DNA from: an uncultured Bacilli bacterium | GTDB lineage: Bacteria > Bacillota_I > Bacilli_A > RF39 > UBA660 | Assembly (NCBI GenBank): GCA_944332375.1 | Contig: CALVJU010000022.1 | Coordinates: 1-9,748, forward strand | Reading direction: 5' to 3' | Length of the DNA: 9,748 nucleotides | In this document: one piece after another, positions 1-5,722 of the stretch | How the letters are laid out: every line of letters begins with the position of its first letter | Numbering within the stretch: position 1 is the first letter of the stretch | Position numbers and translations under genes: made by a program | The notes under the pieces: model-generated | Database searches by the model: none | What the model was told of the DNA's origin: nothing | Seen by the model: the letters and a program-made list of their open reading frames with translations, nothing else

Positions 1-80
1 TCTCTATCTTCATTAGACAATCTTAAATAAATACCAACTCTTAATACTTTCTTACTTAAAACACTCTCCATTTCATTCAT
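1..80 (-). CDS. Serine recombinase (resolvase/invertase superfamily), N-terminal fragment at window edge
   Basis: Only the first 26 codons are visible; the gene continues past base 1. The protein should be a site-specific DNA recombinase that cuts DNA through a serine nucleophile. The motif RVGIYLRLSNEDR (residues 14-26) is the first beta strand and catalytic loop of the family: the Y-x-R-x-S pattern places the nucleophile at Ser22, with Arg20 next to it. The start is well supported by AGGAGGT seven bases upstream of the ATG. The LRLSNED form recalls the large recombinases of Gram-positive phages and integrative elements rather than small resolvases, but length and C-terminal domains cannot be seen, so large versus small is inference. 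It lies near the end of the A/T-rich island, which fits an integrase of that element. Confidence 0.85.
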   Translation of the reverse strand, partial: MNEMESVLSKKVLRVGIYLRLSNEDR

Positions 81-151
81 AACTATTACCTCCTAACTTA
101 AGGTAATAATTAAGTTTAAAGTTAAACTTATAACCCATACTATTATAACAT

Positions 152-277
152 CTATCTAGAGTAATTAACATGAAACTCCATTAGTTCAATAATTTTATAT
201 AATTTTTTATTGACGATTTCTTTTAACTTAGTATCAGTTAATTTATTATCCACAATATCAATAATATTATATTTCAT
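152..277 (-). CDS. 41-aa small protein upstream of the recombinase, function unknown
   Basis: A 41-residue ORF beginning MKYNIIDIVDNKLTDTKLKE, with a textbook ribosome site (AAAGGAG seven bases before the ATG). It is charged, probably helical, and has no membrane segment or cysteine. It reads on the same strand as the recombinase, which starts 71 bases downstream, so co-transcription is likely. I do not recognise a named family, although small proteins of this general kind are common next to recombinases in Gram-positive mobile elements. Possible roles are a recombination directionality factor or a small regulator; both are guesses from position. The evidence that it is real is the ribosome site and coherent composition, not a database match. 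An 18-codon reading (starting at the ATG at 331) ends in the overlap TAATG at its start codon, so a translated leader is conceivable. Confidence 0.6.
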   Translation of the reverse strand: MKYNIIDIVDNKLTDTKLKEIVNKKLYKIIELMEFHVNYSR

Positions 278-466
278 TATCTTTCTCCTTTACATATTTT
301 AAGTTTGAGGAATAGAAAGAAATTTGTAATCATTTTTGTCTATATTTTGTTAATCTTTCAATCACTAGTTAATTTAAAATAATTATCTTGGTACATTAGA
401 TTTTATACTTGGTAATAAAATAGTTTTTCCTTTATTTTTTCCAAGCTGATGAATTCTATTACTTTT

Positions 467-724
467 TTAAAACTTCATTCTCAAACCATAAAAAAATTCT
501 TTTCCACTTGTAACGATAGCACCATTTAATAAGTTTGTATTCTTGCTATCGTTATAATATATCTTATTATCTTTCAATTTAGAATAGACTTGTTCTCGCA
601 AAGTGGGTTTAGATAAAGATATAAAACTATAATTAAATATTGTTCTATCTTTATCATAATTTCTGGTATCAATTCCACTTGAACTGTTAGTGATATATTT
701 AGTTCCAAATCTTAATACTTGTTT
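467..724 (-). pseudogene. Broken ORF resembling the N-terminal part of a Pre/Mob (MobV) relaxase
   Basis: About 85 codons are open, beginning directly after a TAA (725-727), with no usable start codon near the 5' end and a stop at 467-469, far short of a relaxase. By eye the reading matches the order and spacing of conserved blocks in the Pre/Mob family of plasmid mobilization relaxases. DKDRTIFNYSFI corresponds to the family's S-x-x-H-L-N-Y-D-L-V block. About 35 residues later LLNGAIVTSGKEFF corresponds to the L-V-N-E-W-I-I-T-S-D-K-D-F-F block. The HLN histidine is replaced (IFN here). Such enzymes nick an origin of transfer to start conjugative mobilization. The missing start and early stop argue for a dead remnant. 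The family match is recalled, not computed; an unrelated element protein is the alternative. Confidence 0.4.
511..554. repeat. Perfect 11-bp inverted repeat with 22-base spacer
   Basis: TAACGATAGCA (511-521) faces its exact complement TGCTATCGTTA (544-554). It lies inside the broken relaxase-like ORF, where the arms would encode part of NDSK and GAIV. Neither strand shows a U-run that would make it a terminator. It could be a protein-binding site or cruciform, or a chance palindrome in A/T-rich DNA; the four G/C pairs per arm make chance less comfortable. Confidence 0.5.
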
Positions 725-797
725 TTAAAATACCTTTGATATAAAAGTCTTTAAATGTTTTTAATTAATTCTATCTTTTAGATAGATGAAGTAAACA

Positions 798-819
798 ACT
801 TGTCAAATGGCAGACAAGT
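798..819. repeat. 7-bp inverted repeat upstream of a possible promoter
   Basis: ACTTGTC (798-804) and GACAAGT (813-819) are perfect complements across an 8-base spacer. The repeat contains TTGTCA (800-805), which looks like a -35 box, but the TATAAT at 834-839 is too far away (28 bases) for a normal promoter. An operator is possible; support is weak. Confidence 0.25.
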
Positions 820-830
820 AGAGTAAAATA

Positions 831-1008
831 GTGTATAATATATTTAGTTATACTAAATATAGAGAAAAATTTTATGATGAAGAATTAGAAAATAAAATGA
901 AAGAAATTGATAATCAAAAATTTCAAATTCGAAAATAATGAAACAGACGAAATGCTAAATAAAATTGATCAAAAAATATTAGAACTTGACGAAGAATATA
1001 AGGATTAG
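831..1008 (+). pseudogene. Frameshifted coiled-coil ORF, unknown function
   Basis: From a GTG at 831 one frame reads SYTKYREKFYDEELENKMKE and ends at TAA 936-938. A one-base frame change around 915-925 restores an open reading (FKFENNETDEMLNKIDQ and LELDEEYKD) to TAG at 1006-1008. Both halves share the same character: rich in Glu, Lys and Asp with heptad-like Leu/Ile/Met spacing, as expected of one helical coiled coil split by a single indel. There is no convincing ribosome site. I do not recognise a family; it may be the C-terminal coil of a larger element protein. A chance open frame in A/T-rich DNA remains possible. Confidence 0.35.
834..861. promoter_or_regulatory. TATAAT box followed by a 10-bp palindrome (operator-like)
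   Basis: TATAAT (834-839) overlaps the left end of a perfect palindrome: TATATTTAGT (839-848), spacer TAT, ACTAAATATA (852-861). The palindrome would cover the start point of plus-strand transcription from that box, the usual place for a repressor site. No good -35 hexamer lies 16-18 bases upstream, so the promoter call is weak while the palindrome itself is exact. Confidence 0.35.
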
Positions 1009-1115
1009 CATATACGGTAATGAAAAAGTAATAAGTCACTAAAAAAAATCTAATTCTATTCCATTTGCAGATTATTTTTGAAATTAATTAATGAATATAA
1101 TAGTTAATTTAAATA

Positions 1116-1154
1116 ATAAAAAATGCCCTAATAGTCTTAATTTGACTACTAGGG
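1116..1154 (-). terminator. Rho-independent terminator, probably bidirectional
   Basis: The 11-base arms at 1126-1136 and 1144-1154 flank a 7-base loop. Read on the minus strand, the stem is fully paired with one G-U pair, has a GGG/CCC base and is followed by a T-run (complement of 1118-1123). On the plus strand the same stem has one A-C mismatch and is followed by TTTTATTT, so it could also stop plus-strand transcripts. It lies downstream of the 134-aa gene, behind a second hairpin. Confidence 0.7.
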
Positions 1155-1166
1155 TTTTATTTAACT

Positions 1167-1201
1167 AAAATACCACATAAGTTAAGTCAATGTGGTATTT
1201 T
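1167..1201 (-). terminator. Hairpin overlapping the stop codon of the 134-aa gene
   Basis: AAAATACCACA (1167-1177) and TGTGGTATTTT (1191-1201) are perfect 11-base complements around a 13-base loop. The right arm encodes the last residues (IPH) of the minus-strand gene and the stop TGA falls in the loop. TATTTTAGTT follows on the minus strand. With the hairpin at 1116-1154 it makes a tandem terminator. Confidence 0.55.
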
Positions 1202-1591
1202 GCTTAATAGAGCATAACAATAATCATATACTAATAAATAATTATTTATATTATTGTTAATTATTTTATCATTAAAATCAGTTTCATAAATATTAAATAA
1301 CATTTCTACAGTAAATTTTTTCTTTTCTAAATCATTTAATTCTAAATACTTGGCGGAAAAAAATAATAAATATTTATATTTGCTAAAATGAATAATAGTT
1401 TTACGATAATTAGAATCTAAATTAGATAAAACTTTCTTTAAAAGAATGATTATATCTCTAGTATTAAAATTAACATTAAATTTTTTGTTTTCTAATATAT
1501 AAATGCTTAATTTTAACTTATCAATATTGTTTAAATTATCAAAATTGTTTATTAAATTTATGACTTTTTTTGTATTATTATCTAATAACAT
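1187..1591 (-). CDS. 134-aa Asn/Lys/Ile-rich hypothetical protein of the mobile element
   Basis: A complete small gene: ATG at 1591 with AGAGGT six bases upstream, and a stop inside a hairpin terminator. The protein is soluble-looking and predicted mostly helical. It has no signal peptide, membrane span, cysteine pair or motif that I recognise, and is very rich in Asn, Lys, Ile and Leu, as A/T-rich element genes tend to be. Its start lies about 75 bases inside the proposed element boundary, so it is the outermost gene at this end. It reads toward the recombinase but is separated from it by terminators, so it is probably its own transcription unit. Cargo or an element accessory role is possible, but nothing in the sequence names a function. 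Confidence 0.6.
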   Translation of the reverse strand: MLLDNNTKKVINLINNFDNLNNIDKLKLSIYILENKKFNVNFNTRDIIILLKKVLSNLDSNYRKTIIHFSKYKYLLFFSAKYLELNDLEKKKFTVEMLFNIYETDFNDKIINNNINNYLLVYDYCYALLSKIPH

Positions 1592-1665
1592 ATTTTACCT
1601 CTTTCCCTTTATTTATAATGGCTATAAACAACTTTGCTTAATTATTACCTGTGTCTATATAACAT

Positions 1666-2085
1666 TCATACTACTCTCTGTCTCATACCACCAGATAAAT
1701 TAGATGGATAACTATGAATGAATTCTTTTAATCCATATGTTTCTAATAAGTTTAAAACATGTTGTTTATTTTCTTCTGTATTTTGATTTGTAATTTCTAA
1801 CCCCAATAAACAATTTTCTAAAATAGTACGCCACGGAAATAAACTATCTTGTTGTAACATATATCCAAAGGATGTTTTTTCTTCTTTTTCAATCGTACCA
1901 CCAGATTTTTCTAATAAGTCACAGAGAACGGAGAGAATGGTTGATTTTCCACATCCACTAGGACCTACAATCGCAATAAATTCTCCTGGCATTAGTGCAA
2001 AGGAAACATCTTTTATTGCTTCTGTTTCTCCTTGCTTGGTATGGTATGTCTTTTTTAAGTGTTCAATTTTTACAATTGGTTTCAT
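1666..2085 (-). pseudogene. ABC transporter ATPase (SsuB/TauB/ThiZ-type), truncated after the signature motif
   Basis: This was the energy-coupling ATPase of an ABC importer. Visible in 139 residues are the Walker A motif GPSGCGKST (41-49), the Q-loop region YMLQQDSLFPW (75-85) and the signature LSGGMRQR (130-137). Immediately after RVV the reading hits TGA, so the Walker B motif, D-loop and switch histidine are missing; family members run to about 240-260 residues. Without Walker B it cannot hydrolyse ATP normally. The start is taken at the ATG at 2085, one base after the stop of the substrate-binding gene (TAATATG); a TTG at 2100 is open but would overlap that gene. The break coincides with the onset of very A/T-rich DNA carrying a serine recombinase. 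The usual permease gene is absent downstream. Confidence 0.85.
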
Positions 2086-2086
2086 A

Positions 2087-3082
2087 TTACTTTTTCGCAA
2101 ATTCAGTAGTTACTAGTTTCTCGTATGGAGCTTGTTTTTCTAGTTCTCCTGAATTTTCCATAATATCTTGAATGTGATAAAAGTCTTCTTCTTGGATATA
2201 AGTAGTATCAAACCAAGAATCATTATTACGATAGCGTTTTACAATTTCTTCTACATCTTCTAAAGAAGTATCTGGAAATTCATCGATAATTACTTTTGCT
2301 ACTTCTTCATCGGAATGAGTGAGTGTGTAATCAATTCCTTTTTGAATCGCATTTGAAAATCCTTGAATGACATCTTGATTATTTTCAATATAACTTTTTC
2401 TTGCATGGTAAGCGGTATATGGTACAACTCCTCCAAGTTCTCCTAATGATGCGACGACATAGCCATAACCTTGTTTTTCTAATTGTAATGCGTTTGGTTC
2501 AAATAGATTGACAAAGTCTCCATTTCCTCCAATAAACGATCCACTCATGGCTGCAAATTCTACACTGGTATCGATATTGACATCTTTTTCTGGATCAATT
2601 CCATTCTCACTGAGTGCCCAAGCAAATGTCATTACAGGCATACCACCTTTTCTACCACCAATGACTGTTTTCCCAACCATATCTTCTAGCGTAAAATCTT
2701 CTATTTTTTCTCTTGCGACAATAAAACTCCCATCTCGCTTAGTGAGTGCTGCGAAATTGACTAGATAATCTTTTTCTCCTTGATTATAAACATAGATTGT
2801 TGATTCACTACCAGCAAGACCGATTTGAACATCTCCTGATAATACACTAGATGTTACTTTATCAGCACCTGGGGTTAGAAAAAACTCTACATCTAATCCT
2901 TCCTCTTCAAAATAACCTAAATGTTTTGCGACATATTGTGGAGTATAGAAAATACTGTGTGTTACTTCAGCTACTTTTATCCTCTTTAAATCTGATTGTG
3001 GTTTTGTCATAAAGAAATAAAGAATGCAAATGATTCCAATCACGAGTATACCCACAATAAAAATCCATATTTTCTTCAACAT
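2087..3082 (-). CDS. ABC transporter substrate-binding protein, NMT1/THI5-like (SsuA/TauA family)
   Basis: Extracellular binding component of a small-molecule importer, 331 residues, full length. The N-terminus is one hydrophobic segment (about residues 5-25) after MLKK. The Cys at 19 lacks a good lipobox (GIIC), so this looks like a membrane-anchored rather than lipid-anchored protein. The family features are PQYVAKHLGYFEEEGLDVEF (about 48-67) and SGDVQIGLAGSESTI (about 82-96), the usual early blocks of NMT1/THI5-like proteins, plus a Gly-rich GKTVIGGRKGGMP stretch. Relatives bind thiamine pyrimidine precursors, sulfonates, nitrate or riboflavin; the substrate here cannot be read. No TPP-riboswitch-like CTGAGA is seen upstream. 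A ribosome site (AGAGAGG) precedes the ATG. It is the first gene of an operon whose ATPase is broken, so it is probably an orphan. Confidence 0.85.
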   Translation of the reverse strand: MLKKIWIFIVGILVIGIICILYFFMTKPQSDLKRIKVAEVTHSIFYTPQYVAKHLGYFEEEGLDVEFFLTPGADKVTSSVLSGDVQIGLAGSESTIYVYNQGEKDYLVNFAALTKRDGSFIVAREKIEDFTLEDMVGKTVIGGRKGGMPVMTFAWALSENGIDPEKDVNIDTSVEFAAMSGSFIGGNGDFVNLFEPNALQLEKQGYGYVVASLGELGGVVPYTAYHARKSYIENNQDVIQGFSNAIQKGIDYTLTHSDEEVAKVIIDEFPDTSLEDVEEIVKRYRNNDSWFDTTYIQEEDFYHIQDIMENSGELEKQAPYEKLVTTEFAKK

Positions 3083-3179
3083 AAATCCCTCTCTTTCAAA
3101 GATAGTATATTCGAAATAGGAAAAGTAGTATAAGAAAAAGGCCTAGCAATCTTTTTCGACGGAAAATATTTGTTTGATT

Positions 3180-3188
3180 TGTTATGCT
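3180..3188 (+). promoter_or_regulatory. Extended -10 promoter for the 115-aa gene
   Basis: TGTTATGCT is an extended -10 element (TG-n-TATGCT), 14 bases before the start codon at 3203. No clear -35 is present. The same TG-n-TAT form appears before pcrA and pflB, which raises confidence. Confidence 0.45.
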
Positions 3189-3202
3189 GGTAACGGTGAA
3201 CT

Positions 3203-3550
3203 ATGAAGAAAAAAAGAAGAAAAATCATTTTATTGTTGATGTTCTTTCTCGGTGTACTTTTTTATTGGTATTTTAAAAATCCTTTGGTTGATGTTTATTA
3301 TATGATGAGAAATCTTGCGATGGGAACTGCTAGTTTGATATTTTTCTTTTATCTGTACAAATTATTAAAAAAAGAAAAGAAGGAGGAGGAAAATAGACTT
3401 ATGAAAGATTTAAAAACAAATAAGAAGAAGTTGTTTCAACAGATTCGTAATTTAGTAAAATGGAAAGAAATGTCTCGTGAAGATTTTGAAGATACACTAG
3501 ATCGGATCAATGGTTATACGGAAGAAGAAATTCAGGCGAAATATCGATAA
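3203..3550 (+). CDS. 115-aa membrane protein with two helices and a charged cytoplasmic tail, unknown function
   Basis: After a basic start (MKKKRRK) there are two hydrophobic segments, about residues 8-24 and 38-54, then a lysine/glutamate-rich tail of some 60 residues ending NGYTEEEIQAKYR. The positive-inside rule puts both ends in the cytoplasm. GGTGA five bases before the ATG is the likely ribosome site. It is divergent from the substrate-binding gene and lies 70 bases before pcrA, which has its own promoter. No enzyme motif is visible and I do not recognise the family. A small membrane anchor or cell-envelope protein is the most that can be said. Confidence 0.7.
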   Translation: MKKKRRKIILLLMFFLGVLFYWYFKNPLVDVYYMMRNLAMGTASLIFFFYLYKLLKKEKKEEENRLMKDLKTNKKKLFQQIRNLVKWKEMSREDFEDTLDRINGYTEEEIQAKYR

Positions 3551-3565
3551 AATGATAGAGAAGTC

Positions 3566-3594
3566 TTATCAAAGATAGAAAAATATGGTATGAT
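3566..3594 (+). promoter_or_regulatory. pcrA promoter with extended -10
   Basis: TTATCA (3566-3571) and TATGAT (3589-3594) are spaced by exactly 17 bases, and TG at 3586-3587 makes the -10 extended (TGGTATGAT). The expected start point, near 3601, leaves a short leader with the ribosome site GAGGTGG before the ATG at 3621. Confidence 0.6.
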
Positions 3595-3620
3595 TTAGGT
3601 AGTCATGATAGAGGTGGGAT

Positions 3621-5720
3621 ATGAATTTAGATTCACTAAATAAACAACAAAAAGAAGCGGTAACAACGGTTGAGGGACCACTTCTTGTATTAGCTGGAGC
3701 GGGGAGTGGAAAGACCCGTGTTTTAACAACGAGAGTTGCCTACTTATTAGAAGAAGTAGGGATTGCTCCAGAACATATTTTAGCAATCACATTTACGAAT
3801 AAAGCTGCTAAAGAAATGAAAGAACGTATTATATCGATGTTAGGTCCGATTGGATATCAAATACAGATTTCAACTTTCCATTCTTTTGGCTTACTGATTT
3901 TAAGAGAAAATTACGAGAAATTAGGGTATATGAAGAATTTTACAATCTTAGATAGTGATGATACCTTAACTGTAATTAAAAAGATTATGAAGAATATGGG
4001 GTTAGATCCAAAAGAGTATAATCCTAGAGCAATTAAAAATAAAATTAGTGGAGCAAAAAATGAATTATTATCTCCTGTTGAGTATGAAAGATTTGCACAG
4101 ACAGATTTTGAAGAAAAAGTGGTAGAGATCTATACAAGATATGAGCAGAAGTTAAAACAAAATGATTCTGTTGACTTTGATGATTTATTGTTACTTCCTA
4201 TTACTCTGTTTCGTAAATATCCTGAAATACTAAAACAGTATCAAGATCGTTTTCAATATATTTTAGTAGATGAGTATCAAGATACCAATGAGGCACAATA
4301 TATTTTAATTAAAATGATTAGTGCGAAATATCGTAATATTTGTGTGGTAGGAGATAATGATCAAAGTATTTACTCCTTCCGTGGAGCAAACTATCGTAAT
4401 ATTTTAAACTTTGAAAAAGATTATAAAAATCCGAAAGTTATTATGCTGGAGGAAAATTATCGCTCTACAAAAACAATATTAAATGCAGCCAATGGTGTAA
4501 TTCAAAACAATAAAAAAAGAAAAGATAAAAATTTATGGACACAAAATGAAGAGGGAACAAAGATTCGTTATCATCGTGCTTTCGATGAGAAAGATGAAGC
4601 AAATTATGTGATGAATGAGATCTTGAAATTGTTTGATCAACATGTAAGGCCAGAAGATATCGCTATTTTATATAGAACCAATGCGCAGTCTAGAAATATG
4701 GAGGAAACATTATTAAGAGAAAATATTCCGTATAAAGTAGTTGGTAGTTTTTATTTCTACAATCGAAAAGAAATTAAAGATTTGATCGCTTATTTGAGGT
4801 TGATCTATAATCAACGAGATGATGTGAGTTTACTACGTATTATTAATTCACCAAAGCGTGGAATTGGTGCGAAAACAATCGAAAATTTAACAAAAAAGGC
4901 GGAAATGGAAGGAAAATCGATTTTTGAAGTCATTGATTCTGGAAAAGAACTTACATTTAAACATATGATTGAAGATTTAATCATCAAAGAACAAAATTTA
5001 TCTTTGACAGAGTTGGTGGAAGAAGTATTGATCAAATCAGGAATGAAACAAGAACTTGTCAATGAGAAAACGATGGAAGCAGATATTCGCTTGGAAAACT
5101 TAGAGGAATTTAAGACTATTACGAGAAGTTTTGAAGAGAATAATGGAATTGTTTCCTTGGAAGAGTTTTTGATGGAGATTAGTTTGGTTGCAGATGTAGA
5201 AGAACATAAGAATCAAGGGCAAGTTGTGACATTGATGACTGTTCATTCGGCAAAGGGATTGGAATTTGATTATGTATTCTTGATTGGTATGGAAGAGGGA
5301 TTGTTCCCACATAATAACTCTTTTATGGATCCGGAAGAATTAGAAGAAGAGAGAAGACTATGTTATGTTGCGATTACGAGAGCAAAGAAGAGTCTTTGGC
5401 TTGTGAATGCACGGAGAAGAACGATTTATGGAATGGATAGTCAAAATCCTCCAAGTCGCTTTATTGATGAGATTGATCCTACTTATTTGGAAAAAGATCA
5501 AGAAGAAGTAAAAAATGCATTTCGTTTCTTCCCGAAAAAGGAAAATATGATTGATAAGAATGCTGAGTACAAAATAGGGGATCATATTATTCATACCCAG
5601 TTTGGGGAAGGTGTTATTGTAGGGATTGATAAATCGATTTTGACAATTGCTTTTGCTCATCCACATGGAATAAGAAAATTATTAAAGGGACATAAAAGTA
5701 TCCAGAAGAAAGGAGTATAG
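3621..5720 (+). CDS. pcrA: ATP-dependent DNA helicase PcrA (UvrD/Rep family, SF1A)
   Basis: A 3'-5' DNA helicase for repair, rolling-circle replication and clearing RecA or RNA polymerase from DNA. All superfamily 1A motifs are present: Q-motif LNKQQKEAV (6-14), Walker A AGAGSGKT (25-32), Ia ITFTNKAAKEM (56-66), Walker B DEYQD (217-221), III GDNDQSIY (244-251), IV EENYRST (277-283), V TVHSAKGLEFDYVF (from 540) and VI VAITRAKK with Arg587. The C-terminus (about 651-697, GDHIIHTQFGEGVIVG onward) matches the Tudor-like RNA-polymerase-binding end of PcrA, which favours PcrA over other UvrD-like helicases. At 699 residues it is slightly shorter than Bacillus PcrA (about 720-740). The start has GAGGTGG four bases upstream. 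galU and ligA follow on the same strand, and the next gene's ribosome site lies in its last codons. Confidence 0.97.
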   Translation: MNLDSLNKQQKEAVTTVEGPLLVLAGAGSGKTRVLTTRVAYLLEEVGIAPEHILAITFTNKAAKEMKERIISMLGPIGYQIQISTFHSFGLLILRENYEKLGYMKNFTILDSDDTLTVIKKIMKNMGLDPKEYNPRAIKNKISGAKNELLSPVEYERFAQTDFEEKVVEIYTRYEQKLKQNDSVDFDDLLLLPITLFRKYPEILKQYQDRFQYILVDEYQDTNEAQYILIKMISAKYRNICVVGDNDQSIYSFRGANYRNILNFEKDYKNPKVIMLEENYRSTKTILNAANGVIQNNKKRKDKNLWTQNEEGTKIRYHRAFDEKDEANYVMNEILKLFDQHVRPEDIAILYRTNAQSRNMEETLLRENIPYKVVGSFYFYNRKEIKDLIAYLRLIYNQRDDVSLLRIINSPKRGIGAKTIENLTKKAEMEGKSIFEVIDSGKELTFKHMIEDLIIKEQNLSLTELVEEVLIKSGMKQELVNEKTMEADIRLENLEEFKTITRSFEENNGIVSLEEFLMEISLVADVEEHKNQGQVVTLMTVHSAKGLEFDYVFLIGMEEGLFPHNNSFMDPEELEEERRLCYVAITRAKKSLWLVNARRRTIYGMDSQNPPSRFIDEIDPTYLEKDQEEVKNAFRFFPKKENMIDKNAEYKIGDHIIHTQFGEGVIVGIDKSILTIAFAHPHGIRKLLKGHKSIQKKGV

Positions 5721-5722
5721 AT

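Larger units (their letters stand above)
278..1186. other. Long stretch without an intact gene: decayed coding remnants and palindromes
   Basis: No ORF here has both a plausible start and a family-length product. What can be seen is a broken relaxase-like ORF on the minus strand (467-724), a further open reading in another minus frame just downstream of it (about 384-466, ending LLPSIKSNVPR), a frameshifted coiled-coil ORF on the plus strand (831-1008), several inverted repeats (511-554, 798-819, 839-861) and a hairpin terminator (1116-1154). The bases from about 1009 to 1115 show nothing I can interpret. The pattern suggests old mobile-element genes in decay. Confidence 0.6.
1..1670. mobile_element. 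End of an integrated mobile element carrying a serine recombinase (left part outside window)
   Basis: Inferred element end. The tract is strikingly more A/T-rich than the rest (for example 9 G/C in the 60 bases 1201-1260). It contains the start of a serine recombinase gene and only small or broken ORFs, and it ends where an ABC transporter ATPase gene loses its homology. The right boundary is placed at about 1666-1672, because the minus-strand ATPase reading departs from the family consensus just after SGGMRQRV. The other end, and the rest of the ATPase gene, should lie to the left, outside the window. No att repeat can be shown, because large serine recombinases leave only a 2-3 base common core. 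Seen: the gene break and the recombinase. Inferred: that the recombinase made the break. A simple deletion or rearrangement is the alternative. Confidence 0.6.

Noticed and set aside
1660..1690. Direct repeat TCATACTAC / TCATACCAC across the boundary as an att repeat
   Set aside because: Serine recombinase sites are imperfect inverted half-sites with a 2-base core, and one copy lies in the host gene codons; likely chance.
1503..1703. Plus-strand 66-aa hydrophobic open frame across the element boundary
   Set aside because: It is the antisense of the 134-aa gene and of the ATPase end, with no ribosome site; the hydrophobicity is a by-product of complementing Asn/Lys-rich codons.
2086..2100. 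TTG start five codons upstream for the ATPase
   Set aside because: It would overlap the end of the substrate-binding gene; the ATG at 2085 directly after that stop fits the family start.
2508..2768. Plus-strand open frame inside the substrate-binding gene
   Set aside because: Shadow of a well-supported family gene on the other strand, with no start signals.
3098..3133. Minus-strand promoter for the substrate-binding gene (TATACT, complement of 3104-3109)
   Set aside because: A -10-like hexamer exists, but it has no TG extension and no acceptable -35 at 16-18 bases, so it is not listed as a feature.
3134..3157. GAAAAAG / CTTTTTC inverted repeat as a terminator between divergent genes
   Set aside because: Weak A/T stem between two divergent starts, where no terminator is expected.
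3083..3202. TPP or other riboswitch upstream of the NMT1/THI5-like gene
   Set aside because: The space is short and shows no CTGAGA or other conserved riboswitch core on the minus strand.
4811..5666. Minus-strand open frames opposite pcrA
   Set aside because: All are antisense to conserved helicase motifs and lack ribosome sites.
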